This document shows positions 52,024 through 59,556 of a stretch of DNA of 64,000 nucleotides, one piece after another (position 1 is the stretch's first letter; each line of letters starts with the position of its first letter). This stretch comes from Natronococcus sp. CG52. GTDB taxonomy: Archaea; Halobacteriota; Halobacteria; Halobacteriales; Natrialbaceae. Under the pieces are notes generated by a model. That model was not told the DNA's origin and searched no databases. It saw only the letters and a program-made list of their open reading frames with translations. A program made the position numbers and the translations under genes. The stretch lies in NCBI RefSeq assembly GCF_023913515.1, contig NZ_CP099391.1:3162001-3226000 (forward strand), given 5' to 3'.

Positions 52024-52806
52024 TCAGATATCCCTCCGTGTGAAGATCAGGACGGCGACGCCCAACAGGACGAGAAACACCGCGAGGAGGATCCCGGCGT
52101 CGAGAAACGCGTACTCCTCGTGGACGAGAATCGCCGTCGGATCGTAGTACCGACTCGGCGTGAGGTCGCCGACCCACTCGAAATCGGGATTCATGTGGGA
52201 GAGGCCGTCGACCAGCCAGAGGACGAACACCAGCACCAGTGCCGTACCCTGGGCGGTTTCGACGCGATCGGCGAAGACAGACAGGACGATCCCGATTCCG
52301 GCACAGACCAGCAGATAGGGGATCCCAAGCAGGTGCACCATTGCAAGGGCAACCGGGTTGAACGACTCTCCGAGGAGATTCGAACCGACGAGTAGCACGA
52401 TCAGCAGCCCGATATTCAACGCGACCAGGGGGACCCACAGGGCGGCGATCTTCTGGAGGACGACCGACTCGCGAGAGACCGGATTGGAGAGGGTGAGATC
52501 CATCCGACGCGTGCGGATGTCCCTCGAGATCATGCCCGCGCTGATGTACGCGAAATAGATTCCAGCGAGGAGGAGCCAGATGAACGGGAAGATGTAGCCG
52601 CCGACGAATCCCTCGATCGTGTGTAGCTCTTCGATACCCAGCAGTTCGAGTATGAACACCGGATACACGTCCTCGAACAACTCCGCTTCTTCCTGAATGC
52701 TCGGGAATACGACGAGAAAGAACGCTGAGAGCAGGACGAGCAGCCCGGTCAGGGTGAGTGTACCGCGGAGAAGCTTTCCCGACTCGTTGCGAAGGATGGC
52801 CGTCAT
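52024..52806 (-). CDS. ABC-2-type exporter permease, paralogue 1
   Basis: 260 residues from ATG 52806. About six helices (first GTLTLTGLLVLLSAFFLVVF). The cytoplasmic loop ISRDIRTRRMDLTLSNPVSRESV is typical of permeases coupling to a NatA-type ATPase. Its ATG overlaps the ATPase stop by 4 bp, so it is co-translated with it. Highly similar to the next gene, which diverges most in helices 1 and 4. Confidence 0.87.
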   Translation of the reverse strand: MTAILRNESGKLLRGTLTLTGLLVLLSAFFLVVFPSIQEEAELFEDVYPVFILELLGIEELHTIEGFVGGYIFPFIWLLLAGIYFAYISAGMISRDIRTRRMDLTLSNPVSRESVVLQKIAALWVPLVALNIGLLIVLLVGSNLLGESFNPVALAMVHLLGIPYLLVCAGIGIVLSVFADRVETAQGTALVLVFVLWLVDGLSHMNPDFEWVGDLTPSRYYDPTAILVHEEYAFLDAGILLAVFLVLLGVAVLIFTRRDI

Positions 52807-53744
52807 CCTCCCTCCGCGGGGGAGTCGTCCCCGTAGTAGTGTTTGAAGATGTCGTCGAGCTGGGGATCCCCGATATCGACGTCTTCGATCTCGAACCGGA
52901 CGAGATGCTGCAGCAACGCGGCGGATTCGCCGGTGTAGGTGAACCGAACCGTGCTGTCGACGGTCTCGACGTCGATCATCTCCGCCGTGACGAACCGCTT
53001 CTCGTCGACCGCCTCCGCCAGCTGCACCCGAACGTGCTTTCCGCCCCGCTCGAGCAAGTCGTCGACGTCCTCGAGGGCAACCAGTCTCCCGTCCCGAATG
53101 ATACCCACGCGATCGCAGATGCGTTGCACTTCACTGAGGACGTGTGACGAGAAGAAGACGGTCTTTCCGGCGTCGCGTTCCGCCTCGAGGAAGGCGTGCA
53201 TCCGGTCCTGCTTGAGCGGGTCCAGCCCGGCCGTCGGTTCGTCTAGAATGGCGAGGTCTGGATCGTGCATGAACGCCTGTACGATTCCGAGCATCCGACG
53301 ATTCCCCGCCGAGTACGTCTCGATCCGCTGATCGAGCGGCGGATCGAACAGCTCCAGTAACTCCTCGCGTCGCTCGTCGCCACGCATCCGAGCGAAGTAA
53401 TCGAGTGCGTGGCGACCGGTGAGTCGCTCCTCGAAGCCGAGCGTATCCGGCAGATACCCGACGTTGGCTTTGACCTCGGTGAGCGCCCGTCGATCTCGGA
53501 TGTCTGCACCAAGTACTTCTGCGGTACCCGAGGTCGGTTTGATGAGCCCGAGCAACAGCCGAATAGTCGTCGTCTTTCCTACTCCGTTCGGACCGAGGTA
53601 GCCGAATATTTCGCCGGCCTCGATGTCGAAGGTGACAGCATCGTTGGCGGTGATGTCACCGTAGCGTTTGGTGAGGCTGTCCAACCTGATCGTAGCCGTA
53701 TCGTGGTCCGATTCGGTCTCGACTTCTTCGGTCTGGGTACGCAT
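52803..53744 (-). CDS. ABC exporter ATPase (NatA/bacitracin-efflux type)
   Basis: 313 residues from ATG 53744; GTG 53792 would suit a leaderless start 26 bp from the TATA-like ATTTTATAT near 53814-53823 and is a fair alternative. Walker A is LGPNGVGKTTTIRLLLGL, the signature is YSAGNRRMLGIVQA (in place of LSGGQ), Walker B is LAILDEPTAGLDP and the H-loop is FFSSHVLSEV. The C-terminal about 80 residues form the domain typical of drug/bacteriocin exporters. With two permeases downstream it makes a complete exporter. An 8-bp-arm dyad lies upstream of its promoter. Confidence 0.92.
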   Translation of the reverse strand: MRTQTEEVETESDHDTATIRLDSLTKRYGDITANDAVTFDIEAGEIFGYLGPNGVGKTTTIRLLLGLIKPTSGTAEVLGADIRDRRALTEVKANVGYLPDTLGFEERLTGRHALDYFARMRGDERREELLELFDPPLDQRIETYSAGNRRMLGIVQAFMHDPDLAILDEPTAGLDPLKQDRMHAFLEAERDAGKTVFFSSHVLSEVQRICDRVGIIRDGRLVALEDVDDLLERGGKHVRVQLAEAVDEKRFVTAEMIDVETVDSTVRFTYTGESAALLQHLVRFEIEDVDIGDPQLDDIFKHYYGDDSPAEGG

Positions 53745-53843
53745 AGTCACCACCTGTTTTGAAAACGCGTAGCCGAACGCGACAACCGCCACACACTCCT
53801 CGACGACTCAGTCGAATATAAAATACTGTTTGTGACATTACAC

Positions 53844-53865
53844 ACTATCCTAACGAGAGGATAGT
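53844..53865. promoter_or_regulatory. Perfect 8-bp-arm dyad upstream of the ABC exporter operon
   Basis: ACTATCCT (53844-53851), six-base spacer, AGGATAGT (53858-53865). Reading leftward it lies about 20 bp before the TATA-like element (53814-53823) of the exporter operon, a usual place for an activator or repressor site. Confidence 0.45.
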
Positions 53866-54357
53866 ATTGACTGGCGAACACATTCCGTCAGGATACACGC
53901 AGGCCCTGTAGCAGCCGATCACTCCGTCCCGACCGTTCACCTCGAGGAGTACAACGGGACGGTCCCGCTATTCGTCGCGACGGCGATGGGCACGACGAAC
54001 ACCGGTTGGGCGTAGCCGACACTCGAGAACGACGATCGCCGACTCGGTCTCGAGCATCTGGCCCTCGCCCGAGTGCGTTCGCTCGAGTTCGACCTCGAAC
54101 ACGTCGTTCTCGAGGACGCCTGACTCGCACCCGATAGTTTACCTTTCGAAGCAACCGCTCGTCCCTCCCGTATGGTGATTTCTCCCGAAACCGCCCGGAA
54201 TCGTTCACGGGTGTGGGACGTACTCGAGAGTTGTCCGCTACTCGCCCGCTAGAGAAGAGTTATGTGAACCACCGACAACCGTCCGCTGTGCTCTGCTGAA
54301 GTTGATCGAAGCCGACACGTCGGCGTTTGCTGTGTAAGCCGAGTACGGAGCACACTA
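53866..54357. other. Gap with gene debris beside the exporter operon
   Basis: Apart from the valS copy (54021-54114) the gap holds scraps. One is a plus-strand frame ending at the stop TAG near 54015 that reads protein-like (VPTVHLEEYNGTVPLFVATAM) but is broken upstream. Another is a 26-codon ORF from ATG 54172 (MVISPETARNRSRVWDV) stopping at TAG near 54250. Neither resembles a complete gene. It looks like a site of past rearrangement. Confidence 0.45.
54021..54114 (-). pseudogene. Inverted partial copy of the valS 3' end
   Basis: Read leftward, these 94 bp match valS 49885-49978 with three mismatches by hand count, including the block ending in ATCGTCGTTCTCGAGT. It encodes the last about 30 valS codons (ELERTHSGEGQMLETESAIVVLE) but lacks the stop, and reading continues into CRLRPTG before stopping. 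No other valS sequence is adjacent. It lies inverted to valS and 4.04 kb from it, bracketing the exporter region. Confidence 0.85.
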
Positions 54358-54711
54358 ATGACGACAGAAACTACACACGGAGACGTATCCGACACGCACG
54401 CCACTCTCTCACCAGCTACCGTCTTCGAGTTGCTTCTCGACGACCGACGTCGATACGCGCTGTACTACCTCTCTCGACGGGTCGGAGCGATCTCGCTCGA
54501 GGAACTCGTCGACGGCGTCGCGCGGATGGAGGGTGTACCGACACGGCGGCGACTCGACGCGATCGCGATCGAGTTCCACCACAATCACCTGGACCGGTTG
54601 GTCGAGGCGGGCGTGTTGCGGTACGATCGGGACGCCGAAACGGTCGAACGGCGTCCGGCGGCGCGAGCGCTCGATCCGCACCTCGAACTGGTGTACGGCG
54701 AGCGCCCGTAG
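54358..54711 (+). CDS. DUF7344-type HTH protein
   Basis: 117 residues from ATG 54358. The fold reads as a winged helix: FELLLDDRRRYALYYLSRR, ISLEELVDGVARME, then HHNHLDRLVEAGVLRYDRDAETVE. This is the DUF7344 pattern, abundant in haloarchaea and probably DNA-binding. It stands alone after the debris region and converges on the DUF1405 gene (11 bp between stops). Confidence 0.78.
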   Translation: MTTETTHGDVSDTHATLSPATVFELLLDDRRRYALYYLSRRVGAISLEELVDGVARMEGVPTRRRLDAIAIEFHHNHLDRLVEAGVLRYDRDAETVERRPAARALDPHLELVYGERP

Positions 54712-54722
54712 CGCCGAGCGAG

Positions 54723-55421
54723 TTAGCGGTCGGCGGTTCGTTCGCGGGCCGCCTCGCACTTTTTGACCCGCGTCGCGAGCGCGAGAAACAGCGCGAGCAG
54801 CACGAACGTCGTCTCGCCCGCGGCGACGACTCCCAGCGCGTCGGCCCCGAGGAATAACGGCTCGTCCCGCGGGACGGGGATCACGGTGTGGTGGGGGTCG
54901 CCGACGATCGGGATGTGATAGTCGACGAGCAGGTTGCTGGCGTACCAGACGAGCGCGACGGCGACCCCCCAGACGGGGAAGTCGGTGATTCGGTGGAGGA
55001 CGTACGCCTGGACGACCATCCCGAGGTGGCTCCAGAAGAGGAACTGGTACATCAGCGGGTGCAGCGGCGAGTAGGCGTCCGCGAACACGAGCAGCGTAAA
55101 CGGCGTCCACAGACCGAGGACGATGTTTCCGAAGAAGGCGAGCGCGGTCAGCCACGGCTGCTCGTGGCCGAGTTTCCACGCGGCGATCGCGAGCACGATA
55201 AATAGCGTCGCCAGCGGGCTGTCGGGCACCCACGGCCACATCACCGTCGGCGTGGTGGCGAACTGGCCGGCGTAGTACCAGAATCCAAAGGCCGTCCCGG
55301 CGAGGTTGATCGCGACGATCAGCCACGCGAATCGTAGTCCGAGATCCTCGATCGTCTTCGGGAGGGGAGCGAGGTAGCTCGGCAACGGATCACGGTCGGG
55401 CAGCCCGGTCGGCGCGGTCAT
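54723..55421 (-). CDS. DUF1405 membrane protein
   Basis: 232 residues from ATG 55421. Six to seven hydrophobic helices, with FAWLIVAINLAGTAFGFWYYAGQF, HEQPWLTALAFFGNIVLGLWTPF, LFWSHLGMVVQAYVLHR (in parts) and VDYHIPIVGDPHHTVIPV. These fit DUF1405 of Bacillus YpjA and archaeal homologues, function unknown. Conserved His/Asp residues near VDYH and DPHH may bind metal. Divergent from the acetoacetate-decarboxylase-like gene. Confidence 0.82.
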   Translation of the reverse strand: MTAPTGLPDRDPLPSYLAPLPKTIEDLGLRFAWLIVAINLAGTAFGFWYYAGQFATTPTVMWPWVPDSPLATLFIVLAIAAWKLGHEQPWLTALAFFGNIVLGLWTPFTLLVFADAYSPLHPLMYQFLFWSHLGMVVQAYVLHRITDFPVWGVAVALVWYASNLLVDYHIPIVGDPHHTVIPVPRDEPLFLGADALGVVAAGETTFVLLALFLALATRVKKCEAARERTADR

Positions 55422-55524
55422 CTTTCGTATCAGCCGCGACGAACGGGGAACGCAAAATGGTAGCGGTTGTCCCGCGGCAGACGACGCCCGTAGCACTATT
55501 TTACTCGTCACCGTCCGGTCGGCT

Positions 55525-56295
55525 ATGGCACTCGCGACCGGTGATCGAGAACGGCGGGAGCTCTCGACCGGCCACACGGTTTCGCTTCCGCTCGAGCTCG
55601 CGTTCGCGGTGGGCGTCGTCGTCGTCCCCGCCCGGCGCGAGCGCCTCGAGTCGGTTCTCCCGAACCCGCTCTCGTCGCTGGCGATCGCACCGGGCGTCGG
55701 CTGCGTTTCGCTCGTCGGCATCCAGTATCATCGCGTCGGTCCCTCCGAGCCCAGCTTCGAGCCCTACGACGAGTTCGCGGTTATCGTCCCTGCGGTCCGC
55801 GGGAGCCGAACCGACCTGCCGTTCGGACGACTCGCCGACGGGGAGATCGGCGGCTACGTCCACTGGATGCCCGTGACGACCGACGCGTCGGTCGCGCTCG
55901 GTCGCGAGATCTGGGGGTACCCGAAGGAGCGCGCCCCGATCACCGTGACGGACGGCCCGCGCGGCGTTCGAACCGTGGTCGGTGACGGCGACTCGAGCGA
56001 GGACGCGATCCGACTCGAGGTTACTCGACCGCGAACCGACGTGGAGCTTCGCGGGGTGACGCTCTCGAGTTTCACCGCCCGAGACGACGAGTTGACCCGG
56101 TCACGAATGCAACTTCGCGGCGAGGTTTCGATCGGCCCACCGGTCGGCACGCGCCTCGAGGTCGCGCCGGACTTGGCGTCGGAACTCGGACTGTGGAAGC
56201 GACCGCTCGTCCGGCTGACGGGGTCGCGAGTTCACGCGCGGCTGTTCGACTGGGAGCCGGTAGCGGCGCCGAGCCGCGCGGATTCGGCCCGATGA
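55525..56295 (+). CDS. Acetoacetate decarboxylase-family protein
   Basis: 256 residues from ATG 55525; ATTTTACT about 25 bp upstream suggests leaderless transcription. The key family motif is ALGREIWGYPKERAPI, where the Lys would form the Schiff base. Further segments are FAVIVPAVRG, GGYVHWMPVTTDASVA and SGxxLRGVTLSS-like LRGVTLSSFT. Haloarchaeal members of this family are not known to make acetone; a role on a keto acid or as a lipocalin-like binder is possible. Confidence 0.78.
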   Translation: MALATGDRERRELSTGHTVSLPLELAFAVGVVVVPARRERLESVLPNPLSSLAIAPGVGCVSLVGIQYHRVGPSEPSFEPYDEFAVIVPAVRGSRTDLPFGRLADGEIGGYVHWMPVTTDASVALGREIWGYPKERAPITVTDGPRGVRTVVGDGDSSEDAIRLEVTRPRTDVELRGVTLSSFTARDDELTRSRMQLRGEVSIGPPVGTRLEVAPDLASELGLWKRPLVRLTGSRVHARLFDWEPVAAPSRADSAR

Positions 56296-56397
56296 GATCG
56301 AAAAGCGACCATCCAGCGAACTCGAGTCACTGACGACGCGCTTCGGGTCCCGCTGTCAAAGGACACGCGTAAGTGGAGCGGATCCTAACGCCGCAGT

Positions 56398-57306
56398 ATG
56401 ACCGAGACCACCGATCTCGAGGAACTGCGGCGCGGAACCGACCTCGTCAAGCGCGGCTTCGCCCAGATGCAGAAGGGCGGCGTCATCATGGACGTCGTCA
56501 ACAAAGAGCAGGCGCGAATCGCCGAGGACGCCGGCGCGGTCGCCGTCATGGCGCTCGAGGCCGTTCCCGCGGACATCCGCAAGCGCGGCGGCGTCGCCCG
56601 GATGGCAGACCCCGCGGACGTCGAGGGGATCGTCGACGAAGTGTCGATTCCGGTGATGGGGAAGTCCCGTATCGGCCACACGAAGGAGGCCCAGATCCTC
56701 GAATCCGTCGGCGTCGACATGATCGACGAGTCCGAGGTGCTCACCCCCGCCGACGACGCCTACCACATCGACAAGCGCGACTTCGCCGCACCGTTCGTCT
56801 GCGGCGCTCGCGACCTCGGCGAGGCGCTGCGACGGATCGGCGAGGGCGCGGCGATGATCCGAACCAAGGGCGAGGCGGGAACGGGCGACGTCAACCAGGC
56901 CGTCCACCACCAGCGGACGATCAAGGGCGCGATCCGCGAGTTGGAGGGGATGACCCACGAGGAACGCGAGGCCCTCGCCCGCGAGATCGAAGCGTCCGCG
57001 GAACTGGTCCACGAGACCGCCGAAATGGGCCGGCTTCCGGTGGTGAACTTCGCCGCCGGCGGCATCGCGACGCCGGCCGACGCGGCGCTCATGATGCACC
57101 ACGAGTGCGACGGCATCTTCGTCGGCAGCGGGATCTTCGGCGCCGAGAACCCGCCCGAGATGGCCGAGGCGATCGTGGAGGCGACGAACAACTGGGACGA
57201 CCCCGAAACCCTCGTCGAGATCTCGAAGAACCTCGGCAAGAGCATGAAGGGCGACGCGAACGCCGACCTGCCCGAGGAAGAGCAGCTGCAGGGCCGCGGC
57301 GTCTAA
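56398..57306 (+). CDS. pdxS: Pyridoxal 5'-phosphate synthase lyase subunit
   Basis: 302 residues from ATG 56398. The sequence is highly conserved: [42 protein letters not shown] (in parts), [31 protein letters not shown] and [17 protein letters not shown]. It builds PLP from ribose-5-phosphate, glyceraldehyde-3-phosphate and ammonia; the ammonia subunit PdxT is not in the window and must be elsewhere. Two Lys are catalytic in the family: both regions are present. Confidence 0.95.
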   Translation: MTETTDLEELRRGTDLVKRGFAQMQKGGVIMDVVNKEQARIAEDAGAVAVMALEAVPADIRKRGGVARMADPADVEGIVDEVSIPVMGKSRIGHTKEAQILESVGVDMIDESEVLTPADDAYHIDKRDFAAPFVCGARDLGEALRRIGEGAAMIRTKGEAGTGDVNQAVHHQRTIKGAIRELEGMTHEEREALAREIEASAELVHETAEMGRLPVVNFAAGGIATPADAALMMHHECDGIFVGSGIFGAENPPEMAEAIVEATNNWDDPETLVEISKNLGKSMKGDANADLPEEEQLQGRGV

Positions 57307-57404
57307 CTGACGCCAGCGAGAACCGGTTTCGTATCCTGACTGTCCAGAACCGCAACTGATCGGCAAGCACGCCCGTTTTCTCCGTGTACAGCCTTCCGAG
57401 CTGT

Positions 57405-58184
57405 ATGAGTCACGCGACGTCACCAACCACCTTCGAACAGCTGTCCGGTCAGGTCAAAGCAGGAACCGAGCGGTTGCTCCGGGAAACCGAGACCGAGGCA
57501 TCGGACGAGACGCTGTCGACGACGGCAGCGGAACTGTGGGACGTGGTCGAGGAAGTCGAAGACGTCCTCGAGACGATCGACCTCGAGAAGCTGCCGGACA
57601 CCGTCGAGGTATCGGCGCTCCCTGACCTCCTCGACCTCGGCGAACTTCCGAACGCGATCCGCGAGAACGATCCGGACCTGGCGCTGGACCTCAGCACGCT
57701 CCGGCACGCCATCAAACTGCGAGAGCTCTGGAACACCGTCGATCTCGTCGATTTCGGGAGGGAGATGCGACAGCTCAGGGCCGAACTCGAGGACGTCGTC
57801 GGGCCCGATGCGCTCGAGTCGAACGGCGATTCCGAAGCGGCAGCCGAAGTCACGAAGTTCGTCGACGAGGTGAAAGGGGACGCGACGAACGTGGCGTTTC
57901 AGCAGGAGACGAAAGAACGGATAGATGCGGCTCGAAACGCGGTCGTCGAAGGACACTCCAAATTTGAGGAACTGTACGAATCGAACCTGCGCGGATCCGG
58001 CTACGCCGGCCGACGACCGGTCTCGAACAACCCGACGGCTGTCTCGTCGGTCCCTCACGGCCCGCTTCCGGCTAGCGTTTCCACGAGGGTCTCGACCGTT
58101 CCGACGAACGTCCGGTACGCGAAGCTCGACGCGTCCCCGCGGATCTACAGCCGCCGCTGGAAGAGCGCTTCCAGACGTCCCTGA
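57405..58184 (+). CDS. Uncharacterised haloarchaeal protein
   Basis: 259 residues from ATG 57405; the frame extends slightly upstream. Residues 40-130 are a run of amphipathic Leu/Asp segments (VLETIDLEKLPDTVEV, LPDLLDLGELPNAI, LRELWNTVDLVDFG), suggesting helix-turn packing. The C-terminal about 60 residues are basic with NNPTAVSSVPHGPLPASVSTRVSTVP, which is odd against the acidic body but reads intact. It converges on a small membrane protein gene, with stops adjacent. I recognise no domain. Confidence 0.65.
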   Translation: MSHATSPTTFEQLSGQVKAGTERLLRETETEASDETLSTTAAELWDVVEEVEDVLETIDLEKLPDTVEVSALPDLLDLGELPNAIRENDPDLALDLSTLRHAIKLRELWNTVDLVDFGREMRQLRAELEDVVGPDALESNGDSEAAAEVTKFVDEVKGDATNVAFQQETKERIDAARNAVVEGHSKFEELYESNLRGSGYAGRRPVSNNPTAVSSVPHGPLPASVSTRVSTVPTNVRYAKLDASPRIYSRRWKSASRRP

Positions 58185-58535
58185 CTACCACCACGTCTGC
58201 GGCGGCGGAACGATTTCAGTTCGGACGAGCGTCAGAAACGCGAGATAGGTTATCGCCGCGCCACAGCACAGCGACAGCACCGGTTCCGGGGCGACTCGAG
58301 CGCCGACCGCAGCAACGCCGATCGCAACCGCGAGCGACGCGAACTGGACGTCCCGCCGCTCCCAGTATCGACGCACGAGCGCGTACTCTCGAGCCGCGAG
58401 CAGTTCGAACGCGAGGGTCGCGAGACCGCCGACGAACAGAAAGGGCGGAGAGAGCGAGGCGTCGACGATGACGACGAAGCCAACCAAGACGGCGAGCGCG
58501 GCGAGCGCGAGCGTCGCGTCGGTTCGTGCACCCAT
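58185..58535 (-). CDS. Small multi-helix membrane protein, unknown
   Basis: 116 residues from ATG 58535. About four hydrophobic helices (LALAALAVLVGFVVIVDASL, FLFVGGLATLAFELLAAREYALV, FASLAVAIGVAAVGARV, LSLCCGAAITYLAFLTLV). The start lies 12 bp after the thrB stop, so it is probably in the thrB operon. No family recognised. Confidence 0.65.
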   Translation of the reverse strand: MGARTDATLALAALAVLVGFVVIVDASLSPPFLFVGGLATLAFELLAAREYALVRRYWERRDVQFASLAVAIGVAAVGARVAPEPVLSLCCGAAITYLAFLTLVRTEIVPPPQTWW

Positions 58536-58546
58536 CCGTACCCGGG

Positions 58547-59434
58547 TTACGCTTCGTCGCGGTAGAGCCGTGCGCCCTCGCCGACGGTCGTCTGGTAGGC
58601 TCGACTCTCGATTCCGGCGGCGTCGAAGGCGTCGATCATCGCCCCGGCGATGGCGCGCCGGTCGGGTTCGTGACAGACCGCGAGGATGCCCGGACCGGCG
58701 CCGCTGACGGTAACGCCGGTCGCGCCCGCCTCGAGCGCGGCCTCGCGGACCGCCTCGTAGCCGTCGATGAGCGCGGATCGCTCGGGCGTGACGATCTCGT
58801 CGTTCATCCCCGTTCCCACGAGGTCGGGATCGTCGCGGGTCATCCCGACGGTGAGCGTGGCGGCGTGGCCGACCGTGTCGACGACGGCCTCGATCGCGGC
58901 CGTCTTCGGAACGACGCCGCGCGCGTCCCGCGTCGAGACGCTCGTCTCGGGGAGACACGCGACGAGCGGAATATCCGCGTCGACCTGCGTCACGCCGTCG
59001 TCGGTGGCGATCGTGAAGCCGCCCAGCAGGGAGGGGGCGACGTTGTCCGCGTGGGCCTCGCCGGAGACCAGCGCCTCGCCCTCGGCGGCGATCGGGACGA
59101 GTTCCTCCCGGGACAGCCCCCGGTCGTACAGCGCGTTGAGGGCGACGGCCGCCGCAGCAGCGCTGGCCGCGGAGGAGCCGAGTCCCGAGGAGGGGCGAAT
59201 CCCCTTGTCGATTCGGATTCGCGCGGGTGCGTCGAGCGCCTCCGCGACGGCTCCGACGGTGTTCTGTGCCGGGTCTTCGGGGATGTACTGACTTCCCGCC
59301 CCGGTGATCTCGATCGTCGTCTCCGAGGCGCGCTCGACCCGGACCACGTCGGCGGGCGTCCCGAGAGCGACGCCGAAGACGTCGAAACCGCTCCCGAGGT
59401 TCGCACTGGTCGCTGGAGCCCGCACGGTGAACAT
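58547..59434 (-). CDS. thrB: Homoserine kinase
   Basis: 295 residues from ATG 59434; an in-frame extension to 59461 adds MPVLSEETD. GHMP-kinase family: VRAPATSANLGSGFDVFG, IRPSSGLGSSAASAAAAAVALNAL (ATP-binding Gly/Ser loop) and VSGAGPGILAVC. It phosphorylates homoserine in threonine synthesis. Other threonine genes are absent here. Confidence 0.92.
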   Translation of the reverse strand: MFTVRAPATSANLGSGFDVFGVALGTPADVVRVERASETTIEITGAGSQYIPEDPAQNTVGAVAEALDAPARIRIDKGIRPSSGLGSSAASAAAAAVALNALYDRGLSREELVPIAAEGEALVSGEAHADNVAPSLLGGFTIATDDGVTQVDADIPLVACLPETSVSTRDARGVVPKTAAIEAVVDTVGHAATLTVGMTRDDPDLVGTGMNDEIVTPERSALIDGYEAVREAALEAGATGVTVSGAGPGILAVCHEPDRRAIAGAMIDAFDAAGIESRAYQTTVGEGARLYRDEA

Positions 59435-59556
59435 GTCGGTTTCTTCCGAGAGAACAGGCAAAAAGGTAGCGAACGACGGTGACCGCGCGCGTAATCGGTG
59501 ATCGAGAGTTCGATTCGCGACCGCCTCGAAACGGAAATCAGCGACGAAAACCGCCG

